Shown here piece after piece: positions 8,853-18,749 of a DNA stretch of 64,000 nt. The position numbers and the translations under genes are program-made. Within the stretch, counting starts at the first letter, position 1. Every line of letters begins with the position of its first letter. The stretch lies in contig NZ_JARTWB010000002.1 in the NCBI RefSeq assembly GCF_031450785.1, positions 1,550,001 through 1,614,000 of the forward strand. The letters are read 5' to 3'. A model generated the notes under the pieces. The model saw only the letters and a program-made list of their open reading frames with translations, ran no database searches and was not told where the DNA came from. Source of the stretch: Caballeronia sp. LZ062. Its GTDB lineage: Bacteria > Pseudomonadota > Gammaproteobacteria > Burkholderiales > Burkholderiaceae.

Positions 8853-8928
8853 TCGAGTTCGACGGTCGCGCCGCATCAGACCACTTCTTCCGGACTCGTA
8901 CCTTTCCGTCTCGTTCCTCCCTGTTTAG

Positions 8929-10923
<1,995 letters not shown>

Positions 10924-10957
10924 TGCGCCGTCTCTGACGCACTGAAAGCCTGACCCG

Positions 10958-10996
10958 AAACGGCCTGTCGCGCGGCGAGTGCGACAGGCCGTTTTC
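10958..10996 (+). terminator. Intrinsic terminator of thiC
   Basis: A perfect 14-bp inverted repeat (AAACGGCCTGTCGC / GCGACAGGCCGTTT) with a nine-base loop ends in TTTTC. It lies 34 bp after the thiC stop codon. Confidence 0.88.
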
Positions 10997-11177
10997 GAGT
11001 GCGCCGCTCCCCCCCAGTGTTACGTGGCAAGGCTGTGAGCTCATTCAGACGATTCGGGCATCTTTCCTGCTGGTCTTTGGACGAACCGGCGAAAAAAGCG
11101 CGGCATGCGCGCCGGACCGTCGTTTCGTCCGGAGTCACGCCGCAGCCGATTCATTCCATCATCACTGGAGAGTCGAC

Positions 11178-11390
11178 ATGAAAAACATCAAACAAATCGG
11201 CGCCGCAGCAATGCTCGTAGCTCTTTTCGCCGGAATGACCGGCTGCGACAACATGAGCACGCGTCAGCGCGATACCGCCATCGGCGCGGGCGTCGGCGCA
11301 GCGGGCGGGGCTGTGATCGGCGGCAGCGCACTGTCGACGCTGGGCGGCGCGGCGGTCGGCGGCGTGATCGGCAACCAGGTCGGCAAGTGA
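11178..11390 (+). CDS. Glycine-zipper (OsmB-like) lipoprotein
   Basis: The 70-residue product has a lipoprotein signal ending in lipobox MTGC, then DNMSTRQRDTAIGAGVGAAG and a Gly/Ala-rich zipper (GGAVIGG, GGAAVGGVIGNQVGK). This is the glycine-zipper 2TM pattern of OsmB and SlyB-like outer-membrane lipoproteins. TGGAGAG lies upstream of the ATG. It is probably a stress-related envelope protein, as OsmB is in enterobacteria. It stands alone between the thiC terminator and another lipoprotein gene. Confidence 0.87.
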   Translation: MKNIKQIGAAAMLVALFAGMTGCDNMSTRQRDTAIGAGVGAAGGAVIGGSALSTLGGAAVGGVIGNQVGK

Positions 11391-11597
11391 CGCAGTAGCC
11401 CATCGGCGTGCGGCAGTCGACAGTCGGCGCCGCGCGTTGTTTCATGTCTGTTACAGGAAGCGACTCCGGCCATCGTTCCACACAGGGCGCCGCGACGCCC
11501 GTCACGCATCGATCGACTAAGCTACTCTTTAACGGACCGGTTCTCTCGAAATAATCGAACCCGAAGAGTCCAGAAGGTCATGCCAAGGAGCAGCATC

Positions 11598-12137
11598 ATG
11601 ATTTCCGCACGCAAGATGCCCGCACGGAGCGCCGTTGCCGCGCTGGCCACGGGGCTCATCGTCAGCGGATGTTATTACCCGCCTTATCCGGACTATCCCG
11701 CTGCGTCTTACCCGACTGTGAGCGCCGTCTATGCGCAGCGTGAATTCGCGTTGCCGGCGCAGGGTGCGTCGGGCGCATCGGGCGCATCGGCGGTCCCGGG
11801 GACCGGCACCGTCTATACGACAGAACAGGTGCCCTACTCCGCCGTGTCGCCATACGCCGAGTACTACGGCGCTTATCCGGCCTACGGCTATCCCTATCCT
11901 TATCCCCCGTACTACGCATATGGCTATCCGGCGATTTCCGTCGGTTTCGGCTACTGGGGCGGCGGGTGCTGCTGGGGCCACGGCTGGCATGGCGGAGGCT
12001 GGCACCACGGCGGTGGCTGGCACGGCGGCGGTGGCTGGCACGGCGGCGGTGGCTGGCACGGCGGCGGCACGTGGCAAGGCGGCTACGGCGGCGGCTGGCA
12101 CGGAGGAGGCGGTCACGGAGGCGGACGCGGCCGCTGA
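11598..12137 (+). CDS. Gly/His/Trp-rich repeat lipoprotein
   Basis: The 179-residue product starts at ATG 11598, preceded by AAGGAG; an in-frame ATG at 11580 is less likely. The signal ends in lipobox VSGC. The mature part begins YYPPYPDYP and is Tyr/Pro-rich to about residue 120. The C-terminal 60 residues are a low-complexity tract of GWHGGG-like units with CC near its start (GGGCCWGHGW). His and Cys density suggests metal binding, but this is inference. The repeat is encoded by an 18-bp unit (12012-12065). No function is known. Confidence 0.8.
   Translation: MISARKMPARSAVAALATGLIVSGCYYPPYPDYPAASYPTVSAVYAQREFALPAQGASGASGASAVPGTGTVYTTEQVPYSAVSPYAEYYGAYPAYGYPYPYPPYYAYGYPAISVGFGYWGGGCCWGHGWHGGGWHHGGGWHGGGGWHGGGGWHGGGTWQGGYGGGWHGGGGHGGGRGR
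12012..12065 (+). repeat. Three perfect 18-bp tandem repeats encoding GGWHGG
   Basis: GGTGGCTGGCACGGCGGC occurs at 12012, 12030 and 12048 without mismatch, flanked by degenerate copies. It lies in the C-terminal Gly/His tract of the lipoprotein. Perfect units in the coding frame point to recent slippage or unequal recombination. Confidence 0.9.
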
Positions 12138-12405
12138 CTCACGCGGCATCTGTTCGTCCGCGTTACGAAAATCGGCGCTCCGTAGCCGTTCATTCGGCGT
12201 CCCGTAACGAACCTGAAACATTTTCCGATGCCGCGCGCCGCCTCAGGCACTGCGTTCGTCGCGTGCGATCCCTCACTTTCCTTTTCCGACAAGGCTTTGG
12301 CGGAATTGGACAGACAATTGGCACGATTCTGGCTATCTACCGTCCCTAAATGCCGCGATGCGACGGCGCGCAGCCGTCGCCCACTTCGTTCTCGGGGAAC
12401 AGGAC

Positions 12406-12549
12406 ATGATGGCCTTCGTATTTTTTCTGCTCTGGATGCTCGCATCGATTGCGCTTCTGACCGTTTGGGTATTCCGCGGGCAAACGCCGCCTGCGAACCG
12501 CGACAGCGGCGCGACGGCGGCGGCAACCGCCGCGGCCGTCGAAGGTTGA
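12406..12549 (+). CDS. Small single-pass membrane protein, hypothetical
   Basis: The 47-residue product reads MMAFVFFLLWMLASIALLTV then VFRGQTPP and a polar Ala/Thr-rich tail. It has one transmembrane helix with a short cytoplasmic or periplasmic tail. The ATG at 12406 has only a weak upstream purine stretch (GGGAACAGG); a second ATG follows directly. I recognise no family. The hydrophobic pattern and the positively charged residue after the helix argue for a real gene, but expression evidence is lacking. Confidence 0.55.
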   Translation: MMAFVFFLLWMLASIALLTVWVFRGQTPPANRDSGATAAATAAAVEG

Positions 12550-12754
12550 TCCACGGCTGACGGCCCGCGCCGACGCGCAGGTACGCGGGCTTTCACCGCT
12601 TGACGCGGTTCATCTGTCACATATTCTTAGTGGGCGTGTTACGCCGGCGCTTAAGACGGCGCACGTCGCCTGCGTCCGCGACTGAAACATCGAACTCCGC
12701 GCGCATGGCGGCAGCGGCCGCCGCTTCGCCACCACAGAAAAAAAAGGAGACGCG

Positions 12755-14356
12755 ATGTTTCATCAGCTACTCACCCCGATTGCCAATTCACTGGCGCTGT
12801 CGTTCATCGTCGCGGCGCTGCCGATCATCATCGTGCTCGTGCTGCTCGGCTGGGCGCGCCGCCCGGCGTGGCAGGCGTCGCTGGCGGGGCTGATCGCCGC
12901 GCTCGTCATCGCGATCGCCGGCTGGCACTTTCCCGTCGGGCTCGCGCTGAACTCGGTCGCGGCAGGCGCGGTCTTCGCGCTGTGGCCGGTCATGTGGATC
13001 GTGTTCGCGGCGATTCTGCTCTATAACGTCGCGCAGCGTTCCGGGCGCTTCGAAGCCTTTCGCCTGTGGATGGTCGATAACCTGCCGAACGACCGGCGCA
13101 TCGTGCTTGTCGTGATCGGCTTTTCGTTCGGCGCGCTGCTCGAAGGCATCTCGGGCTTCGGCACGCCGATCGCCATCACCAGTTCGCTTCTGATCCTGCT
13201 CGGCTTTCCGACGCTCGAAGCCCTGACCTTCACGCTGATCTTCAACACGGCGCCGGTGGCGTTCGGCGCGCTGGGCGTGCCGATCACCGTGCTCGGCGCG
13301 GTCACGCATCTGCCGACGGACGCACTCGCGAAAATGGTCGGCCGCCAGTTGCCGCTCTTCGCGTTCTTTCTGCCGTTCTACGTGATCGCCGTGTACGCGG
13401 GCTTTCGCAACATGATGCGCGTGTGGCCCGTGCTGCTCGTTTCGGGCGGCGCATTCGCGCTCACGCAGTTCGTCACGTCGAACTACATCAGCTATGCGCT
13501 GACGGACGTGCTCTCGTCGCTGATCTCGCTGATTTTGACGATTGCGTTCCTGTGCGTCTGGAAACCCGCGCCCGACGAACGCTTCGCGGTGAACGTCGAC
13601 CGTGCGGGCGACACGCGCGCGGCGCTCTCGGGCGGGCAAGGATGGCTGCCGTGGATCGTGGTCTCGGTGGTCGTGATCGTGTGGACGGTGGCGAAGATTT
13701 TCCTGATCGGCGACGTCAAGGTCGCCTGGCCGGGGCTCGACAAGGCCGTCTACATCACGCTCTACAACCAGCCTTACGGCGCGATCTGGGACTTCCAGCC
13801 GCTTGCCACGGGCACGGCGATTCTGGTCGCGGCGATCATCACGGCCGCGCTCGTGAAACTGCCGGCGCGTGAATTCGGCGCGGCGATCGTCGATACGTGG
13901 GTGCAGACGCGCATCGCTATCTTGACGGTGGCGACCATCGTCGGGCTCGCCTATCTGATGAACTACTCGGGCATGAACTACACGCTTGGTCTCGGCGTGG
14001 CGTCGGTCGGGCCGCTGTTTCCGCTCGTGTCGGCGTTTCTCGGCTGGGTCGCGGTCTTCCTCTCGGGCAGCGACACGTCGGGCAATGCGCTCTTCGGCAA
14101 TCTGCAAGTGGTGGCCGCGCATCAGCTCAATCTGAATCCGGTGCTGATGGCGGGGACCAACTCGTCCGGCGGCGTCATGGGCAAGATGATCTCGCCGCAG
14201 AACATCTCGACGGGCGTGGCGACGACCGAACTCAAGGGCAAGGAAGGCCTCGTCTTCGCGCGCACCTTCAAGCATTCGATCCTTCTCACCATCATTCTCG
14301 GCGTGCTCGTCTGGCTGCAACAGAATGTGCTCACGTGGATGATTCCCCCGCACTAA
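12755..14356 (+). CDS. lldP: L-lactate permease family transporter
   Basis: The 533-residue product is a polytopic membrane protein with the LctP/LldP family signatures: GFSFGALLEGISGFGTPIAI near residue 130 and GSDTSGNALFGNLQ followed by NSSGGVMGKMISPQNI near residue 430-480. These proteins import L- or D-lactate or glycolate with protons. The start follows AAAAAAGGAGACGCG. No lactate dehydrogenase genes adjoin it, so lactate versus glycolate cannot be decided from context. A stem-loop at 14365-14389 follows the stop. Confidence 0.9.
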   Translation: MFHQLLTPIANSLALSFIVAALPIIIVLVLLGWARRPAWQASLAGLIAALVIAIAGWHFPVGLALNSVAAGAVFALWPVMWIVFAAILLYNVAQRSGRFEAFRLWMVDNLPNDRRIVLVVIGFSFGALLEGISGFGTPIAITSSLLILLGFPTLEALTFTLIFNTAPVAFGALGVPITVLGAVTHLPTDALAKMVGRQLPLFAFFLPFYVIAVYAGFRNMMRVWPVLLVSGGAFALTQFVTSNYISYALTDVLSSLISLILTIAFLCVWKPAPDERFAVNVDRAGDTRAALSGGQGWLPWIVVSVVVIVWTVAKIFLIGDVKVAWPGLDKAVYITLYNQPYGAIWDFQPLATGTAILVAAIITAALVKLPAREFGAAIVDTWVQTRIAILTVATIVGLAYLMNYSGMNYTLGLGVASVGPLFPLVSAFLGWVAVFLSGSDTSGNALFGNLQVVAAHQLNLNPVLMAGTNSSGGVMGKMISPQNISTGVATTELKGKEGLVFARTFKHSILLTIILGVLVWLQQNVLTWMIPPH

Positions 14357-14364
14357 CGACGCCC

Positions 14365-14389
14365 GCGCCCCCGGTCGGTGCCGGGGCGC
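14365..14389 (+). terminator. Stem-loop after lactate permease gene, possible terminator
   Basis: GCGCCCCCGG-TCGGT-GCCGGGGCGC forms a 10-bp stem nine bases after the stop codon, but no T-run follows. It may be a weak terminator or protect the mRNA 3' end. Confidence 0.4.
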
Positions 14390-14490
14390 ACTCCTGCTTC
14401 TTGCGGTCTCGTTGGGCAATCGCTGCGCGGCGCGCGGCACGGTGTAACATGCGCGGACTTTCACAAGCAGGCTCGAAGTCCGCAATCGTC

Positions 14491-15429
14491 ATGTCCATCG
14501 TCAATTTGTTTCAATTAGTCATCCTTGCCGCCATGTGGGGCGCGTCGTTCCTGTTCATCCGCGTGGGTGTCGCCGAGTTCGGCGTCGCGCCGCTGATGGC
14601 CGTGCGCGTGGGCATCGGCGCGCTCTTTCTCGTCGCGATGCTGCTCGCGCGGCGCCCGTGGGCCGGCACGCTCACGACGATGCGCAAGCGCGCCGTGCCG
14701 CTTTTCGTCGTCGGCATTCTGAATTCGGCCGCGCCGTTCTGCCTCTTCGCCTTCGCCGAACTCACGCTGTCGGCGGGCGCCACGTCCGTCATCAACGCGA
14801 CGACGCCGCTCTGGGGCGCGCTCGTCGCCTACATGTGGCTCAAGGACCGCCTGACGACGATGCGCACCATCGGCATGGCGATCGGCTTCGCGGGCGTGCT
14901 GCTGCTCGTGTGGAACCAGATCGCGACGCAGGGCGCACACGACGCGGGCGCGACGGCGTTGCCCGCGCGCGGGCTGCTGGCGGCGGCCGCGGCGCTGGCG
15001 GCATCGGCGCTGTACGGCGTCGCGGGCAACTTCGCGAAGAAGTACCTGATGGACGTCGACGCGACCACGAACGCCGCCGGCAGCATGATCGGCGCGACCG
15101 TGGCGCTTGCGCCGCTCGCCGCAATGACATGGCCCGCGACGCCCGTCTCCGCCCACGCGTGGGAGGCCGTGATCGCGCTCGGCGTGTGCTGCACGGGCAT
15201 CGCCTATTTTCTGTACTTCAAGCTCGTGGCATCCGCCGGCCCCGCCCGCGCGATGACGGTCACTTTCGTCATCCCGCTCTTCGGCATTCTGTGGGGCGCG
15301 CTGTTTCTCGACGAGCATGTCTCGCTCGTCATGCTGGAAGGATGCGCTGTCGTGCTCGCAGGAACGGCGCTGGCGACGGGCGTCGTGAAACGCGTGCCGT
15401 TCGTCGCGCGGAAGTCGCTTGCGCGGTAG
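14491..15429 (+). CDS. EamA/DMT-superfamily transporter
   Basis: The 312-residue product begins MSIVNLFQLVILAAMWGASF, the usual EamA opening, and shows two repeats of five helices. The second repeat closes with VTFVIPLFGILWGALFLDEH. A longer upstream frame overlaps the lactate permease and is not used. The family exports small metabolites. It is a different branch from the DMT protein at 7470-8417; the two share only family-level features. The gene is probably monocistronic. Confidence 0.87.
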   Translation: MSIVNLFQLVILAAMWGASFLFIRVGVAEFGVAPLMAVRVGIGALFLVAMLLARRPWAGTLTTMRKRAVPLFVVGILNSAAPFCLFAFAELTLSAGATSVINATTPLWGALVAYMWLKDRLTTMRTIGMAIGFAGVLLLVWNQIATQGAHDAGATALPARGLLAAAAALAASALYGVAGNFAKKYLMDVDATTNAAGSMIGATVALAPLAAMTWPATPVSAHAWEAVIALGVCCTGIAYFLYFKLVASAGPARAMTVTFVIPLFGILWGALFLDEHVSLVMLEGCAVVLAGTALATGVVKRVPFVARKSLAR

Positions 15430-15472
15430 CTGCCCTTGCCCCTCCGACTGGTCCGGCTCTGCTCCGTTCGTC

Positions 15473-15880
15473 CTACTCGTCCCTCACGCGCCCGCGCCCT
15501 GCCTTCACAGCGCCGCGCTTCACTTTCCCTTCCACCCGGCGCACCTGCGATGCACGCGTGGGCTTTGTCGCGATGCGCTTGCGGCGGGTGACGCTCACGC
15601 TGCGAATCAGTTCGTCGAGACGCGCGAGCGCCGCCGCACGATTCATGTCCTGCGTGCGATGCTCCTGCGCCTTGATGACGATCACGCCGTCGCGCGTGAC
15701 GCGGCTATCGGCGAGCGCGAGCAGACGCGCCTTGATGTGCTCCGGCAGCGATGACGCGCGGATATCGAAGCGCAGATGAATGGCGCTCGACACCTTGTTG
15801 ACGTTCTGCCCGCCCGCGCCCTGCGCGCGAACGGCCGTCAACTCGATTTCGCCCGGCGCAATCGCGAGGGTATCGATCAT
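15473..15880 (-). CDS. arfB: Alternative ribosome-rescue factor ArfB (YaeJ)
   Basis: The 135-residue product has the peptidyl-tRNA hydrolysis motif GAGGQNVNKV (GGQ at 23-25) and a basic C-terminal tail (RRKRIATKPTR...KVKRGAVKAGRGR), as in ArfB. The tail enters the empty mRNA channel of stalled ribosomes and the GGQ loop releases the nascent chain. I set the start at 15880 because GAAGGAGT precedes it; an upstream in-frame ATG at 15901 is less likely. It lies 30 bp downstream of recD on the same strand and may be cotranscribed. Confidence 0.92.
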   Translation of the reverse strand: MIDTLAIAPGEIELTAVRAQGAGGQNVNKVSSAIHLRFDIRASSLPEHIKARLLALADSRVTRDGVIVIKAQEHRTQDMNRAAALARLDELIRSVSVTRRKRIATKPTRASQVRRVEGKVKRGAVKAGRGRVRDE

Positions 15881-15910
15881 GAAAGTGACTCCTTCGAACA
15901 CACACGCCGT

Positions 15911-18409
15911 CTACGCTGCGCCGCCCGCGCGCATCAACCGCATCATTCTCGCCGCGAGGCCGGAGTCGCGGCGCGTCGGCGCAGTCACCGCCTGCGCGAA
16001 AATCTCCGCGGAGCCGATCACCTCGACTCGGCGCTTCGCCCGCGTGATGGCCGTGTACACCAGTTCGCGCGACAGCACGCGCACGAAAGTCCCCGGCAAC
16101 ACCAGCGCCGCGTGCTCGAACTCCGAGCCCTGCGACTTGTGGACCGTGAGCGCAAAAGCCGTGTCGTGCGGCGGAAGCGCAGCGGGCGAGACGTAGCGGA
16201 GCGACCCGTCGGCCATGCGGAACGCGACGCGCAGCGCGCCGTCCGCGCCCGGCAGCGCAATGCCGATATCGCCATTGAATAGCCCGAGCGCGTAGTCGTT
16301 GCGCGTGACGATGATCGGTCGCCCGGCGAACCATTGAGCACCGAGCGCAAGCGGGATGCCCGCGTGCTCGCGCACTTTCGCCGCCATGCGCGCGTTCACC
16401 TCGTCGACGCCGCGCGGACCCTTGCGCATCGCGCAGAGCACGCGGAAGCGGTTCAGCGCGTCGAAGAGACGCGTTTCGTCGGATTGCATCCCGCTCAACG
16501 CCGCGCGCCGCGCTTCGAGAACGGACGAGAGCGCGTCCGCGTAGGGTGCGAATCCCTTCGCCAGATGCGCGAGCGTGCGGTCGGACAGCGCGGCGTGCGC
16601 GTCGTCTAGAAGCACGGCGGCGCGGGCGTCGAGAGCGGCGGCGCCGTTCGCTGCGGGCGATTGCCTGATTTCGAGCGCATCCAGCGCGGCTTGGGCATGG
16701 CCGTCGCGGATCGCAATCGACAAGCGGCCAATCGCCGAATCCAGCCCGAAGCGATAGTTGCGCGCGAGCCAGACGACGCTGTCGGTGAGCGGGACGTCGG
16801 TTCGCCCGAGGGGGTGGTGCTGTTGGTGCGCGTGGTGCGCGTTCGGGTACTGGATGCGCTGGTTTCGCAGGTTGTGCCGGTTCTGCTCGTCGGCTTGATC
16901 CGGCTCGTTGTCGTGATTTCGCTCTTGTTGCGAGTTACGCTCGTCGCGCTGATTGGCCTGGTCGCGCCGGCTACGCTCGTCATGCTGCCTACGCTCGCCT
17001 TGTCCGCCCTGCTCCATGCGCGCGTCCAGCGCGTCCCGCTTGCCGCGATCGTCGTTCTTGTTGTCCAGCGCAATGCCGCTGCCTTCGTCTTCCGGATACC
17101 ACTCCGTGTCGATGGTCGCGAAAAGGTCGGCGTAACCCTCGTCATCGAATACTGCTTGCGTTCGTGACGCCGATGCCGCGCGCAACGGCGCAGCGCTCCG
17201 GTTCGACACAACCGGAACCTCGGGTTCATCGCGTCGCACGTCTCCCGACGCAGACAGAGCGCCCTCGCCTGCGCTTTGCGTCGCCTCAGGCGCCATGTCG
17301 AATGCTTCGTCTTCCAGGTCGTCGTCCGTTGAGTAATCCGAACGAGAACCGTGCGGCAGCGCCGCCCGCAGACGCGCGTAGTCCACGCCGAGCGACTCGG
17401 CGATCCGCCGCGCGCCCGCCTCGCTGAACGACGGCTGCGCGCTCAGTTCCGCGAACACCGCGCCCGCTTCGACCGCCGATAGCTGATCCTTGTCGCCGAG
17501 CATCACGAGCCGGCTCGTCGGTGCGACCGCTTCGAGCAAATGCGCTGCGAGCGCGACGTCGATCATCGACGCTTCGTCGACGACGATCACGTCGTACGGC
17601 AACGGATTGTCGCGATGATGCCGAAAGCCGCCGTCCGGCAACACGCCGAGAAGGCGCTGCAACGTGAACGACGTGCGCGGCAAGCGTTGCGCGAGTTCGG
17701 GAGGCAGCTTGTCCGCGCGCTCGATCAACGCCTCCTGCATCCGCTGTGCGGCCTTGCCGGTAGGCGCGGCGAGCGCGATCCGCAGATTCGGATCCGCATC
17801 GAGCAGACAGGCGAGCACGCCGACCACCGTCGTCGTTTTGCCCGTGCCCGGACCGCCGCTCACGATGGTCAGTCTTCCCGCCAGCGCGACGAGCGCCGCG
17901 ACGCGCTGCCAGTCGATCTCATCGCCCGCGCCCGGCCCGAAATAACGGGCGACGCGTGCAGCATGGGCCGCAAGCTCACGTCCGGATACCGGCACGCGCG
18001 CCGCGTTCGCCCGCTCGACGAGCGCGCCCGCGAGCCGCCGCTCGTAGTCGAAGTAGCGCGCGAGATACAGGCGGCCGTCTTCATCGATGACAAGCGGCAG
18101 CAAATCCGCCGCCTGCATGGCCGGCTGCGTGCGGGCGAGACAGGCGACGCCGCTTGCGAGCAGCGCCTTGCGTGCGTCGCTCGGGCGTTCGCCGTGGCGG
18201 CGCGCGAGCGCGGCGAGCGGCATACACACGTGCCCGAGCGCCGTCGCACGGCTGATCGCGACTGCCGCGCGTTCGGCCCAGGCCACCGCGTTCGCGCTTG
18301 CGCCCGAACGCCGCGACAGTTCGCCCATGCGCCGCGCGAAACCTTCGGCGAGCGCCGCGCTTTCGTCCGCGACGCGCGATGCCGGAGGATTGACGACCAT
18401 CGTGCTCAT
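15911..18409 (-). CDS. recD: RecD subunit of exonuclease V, with long polar insertion
   Basis: The 832-residue product is the fast 5'-3' helicase of RecBCD. Walker A is GGPGTGKT (185-192), Walker B VIVVDEAS (274-281); the C-terminal helicase motifs HKSQGSEF and YTAITRAKRRVE are intact. It is much longer than the roughly 600-residue E. coli protein. The excess lies mainly at about residues 350-540, and the 449-533 part is almost all Arg/Asp/Gln/Asn/His/Glu, placed before the VVWLARNYRFG segment. The ATG overlaps the stop of a preceding 57-codon frame (ATGA), not recB directly. Confidence 0.95.
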   Translation of the reverse strand: MSTMVVNPPASRVADESAALAEGFARRMGELSRRSGASANAVAWAERAAVAISRATALGHVCMPLAALARRHGERPSDARKALLASGVACLARTQPAMQAADLLPLVIDEDGRLYLARYFDYERRLAGALVERANAARVPVSGRELAAHAARVARYFGPGAGDEIDWQRVAALVALAGRLTIVSGGPGTGKTTTVVGVLACLLDADPNLRIALAAPTGKAAQRMQEALIERADKLPPELAQRLPRTSFTLQRLLGVLPDGGFRHHRDNPLPYDVIVVDEASMIDVALAAHLLEAVAPTSRLVMLGDKDQLSAVEAGAVFAELSAQPSFSEAGARRIAESLGVDYARLRAALPHGSRSDYSTDDDLEDEAFDMAPEATQSAGEGALSASGDVRRDEPEVPVVSNRSAAPLRAASASRTQAVFDDEGYADLFATIDTEWYPEDEGSGIALDNKNDDRGKRDALDARMEQGGQGERRQHDERSRRDQANQRDERNSQQERNHDNEPDQADEQNRHNLRNQRIQYPNAHHAHQQHHPLGRTDVPLTDSVVWLARNYRFGLDSAIGRLSIAIRDGHAQAALDALEIRQSPAANGAAALDARAAVLLDDAHAALSDRTLAHLAKGFAPYADALSSVLEARRAALSGMQSDETRLFDALNRFRVLCAMRKGPRGVDEVNARMAAKVREHAGIPLALGAQWFAGRPIIVTRNDYALGLFNGDIGIALPGADGALRVAFRMADGSLRYVSPAALPPHDTAFALTVHKSQGSEFEHAALVLPGTFVRVLSRELVYTAITRAKRRVEVIGSAEIFAQAVTAPTRRDSGLAARMMRLMRAGGAA

Positions 18410-18579
18410 GCCGCGCCTCCGGACATCAGCCGGTCGAGCGCCGCGCTTTCCGCCGCGACGCGCGATGCCTGCACATTCATGTTGCTCGTGCTCATGCCAC
18501 GCCTGCGCGCATCAGCCGGTCCGGCGCGGCTTTCGTCCGCGAAGCGCGATGCCGGCGAATCCAACTCCTTCGTGCTCAT
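18406..18579 (-). CDS. Junction-derived 57-residue ORF (copy 2) between recB and recD
   Basis: ATG at 18579 opens a 57-codon frame ending TGA at 18408-18406, which overlaps the recD ATG as ATGA. Its product starts MSTKELDSPASRFADES and ends AALDRLMSGGAA. The first part imitates the RecD N-terminus (MSTMVVNPPASRVADES), the end imitates the RecB C-terminus (ALDRVMSGGAA), and an internal MSTSNMNVQASRVAAES repeats the RecD-like part. It arose by tandem duplication of the recB/recD junction. It is too short and unlike known domains to assign a function; it may only relay ribosomes from recB to recD. Confidence 0.6.
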   Translation of the reverse strand: MSTKELDSPASRFADESRAGPADARRRGMSTSNMNVQASRVAAESAALDRLMSGGAA

Positions 18580-18749
18580 GCGGCGCCTCCGGACATCAGC
18601 CCGTCGAGCGCCGTGCTTTCGTCCGCGAAGCGCGATACCGGCACATCTACGTGCATCGTGCTCATGCCACGCCCGCGCACATCAGCCGGTCGAGCGCGGC
18701 TTTCGTCCGCGATCCGCGATGCGTGAACGCCCACGTTAATCGTCCTCAT
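18576..18749 (-). CDS. Junction-derived 57-residue ORF (copy 1) between recB and recD
   Basis: ATG at 18749-18747 overlaps the recB stop (ATGA) and opens a 57-codon frame ending TGA at 18578-18576, which itself overlaps the next ATG. The product runs MRTINVGVHASRIADES, then an internal MSTMHVDVPVSRFADES, and ends TALDGLMSGGAA. It has the same layout as the second copy: a RecD-like start, a frame-shifted middle, a second RecD-like start and a RecB-like end. Both frames remain free of stops and keep ATGA overlaps at each end despite point changes, which suggests selection for coupling. No function is known. Confidence 0.6.
   Translation of the reverse strand: MRTINVGVHASRIADESRARPADVRGRGMSTMHVDVPVSRFADESTALDGLMSGGAA

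Larger units (their letters stand above)
18406..18749. repeat. Tandem amplification of the recB/recD junction (84/86/84/86 bp)
   Basis: On the minus strand ATG codons in equivalent context lie at 18749, 18665, 18579, 18495 and 18409, spaced 84, 86, 84 and 86 bp. Each unit carries the RecD start (ATGAGCACG or a variant, then ASR-ADES codons) fused to the RecB end (GCGCTCGACCGGCTGATG...). The junction falls at the shared GCGCTCG-like sequence present in both genes. The alternating lengths show a 170-bp higher-order unit that was itself duplicated. Confidence 0.9.

Noticed and set aside
12012..12065. CRISPR-like short tandem repeats
   Set aside because: The units are contiguous with no spacers, lie in a reading frame and encode GGWHGG repeats.
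18406..18749. CRISPR or mobile-element repeat between recB and recD
   Set aside because: The units are contiguous and derived from flanking gene ends; there are no spacers, terminal inverted repeats or transposase.
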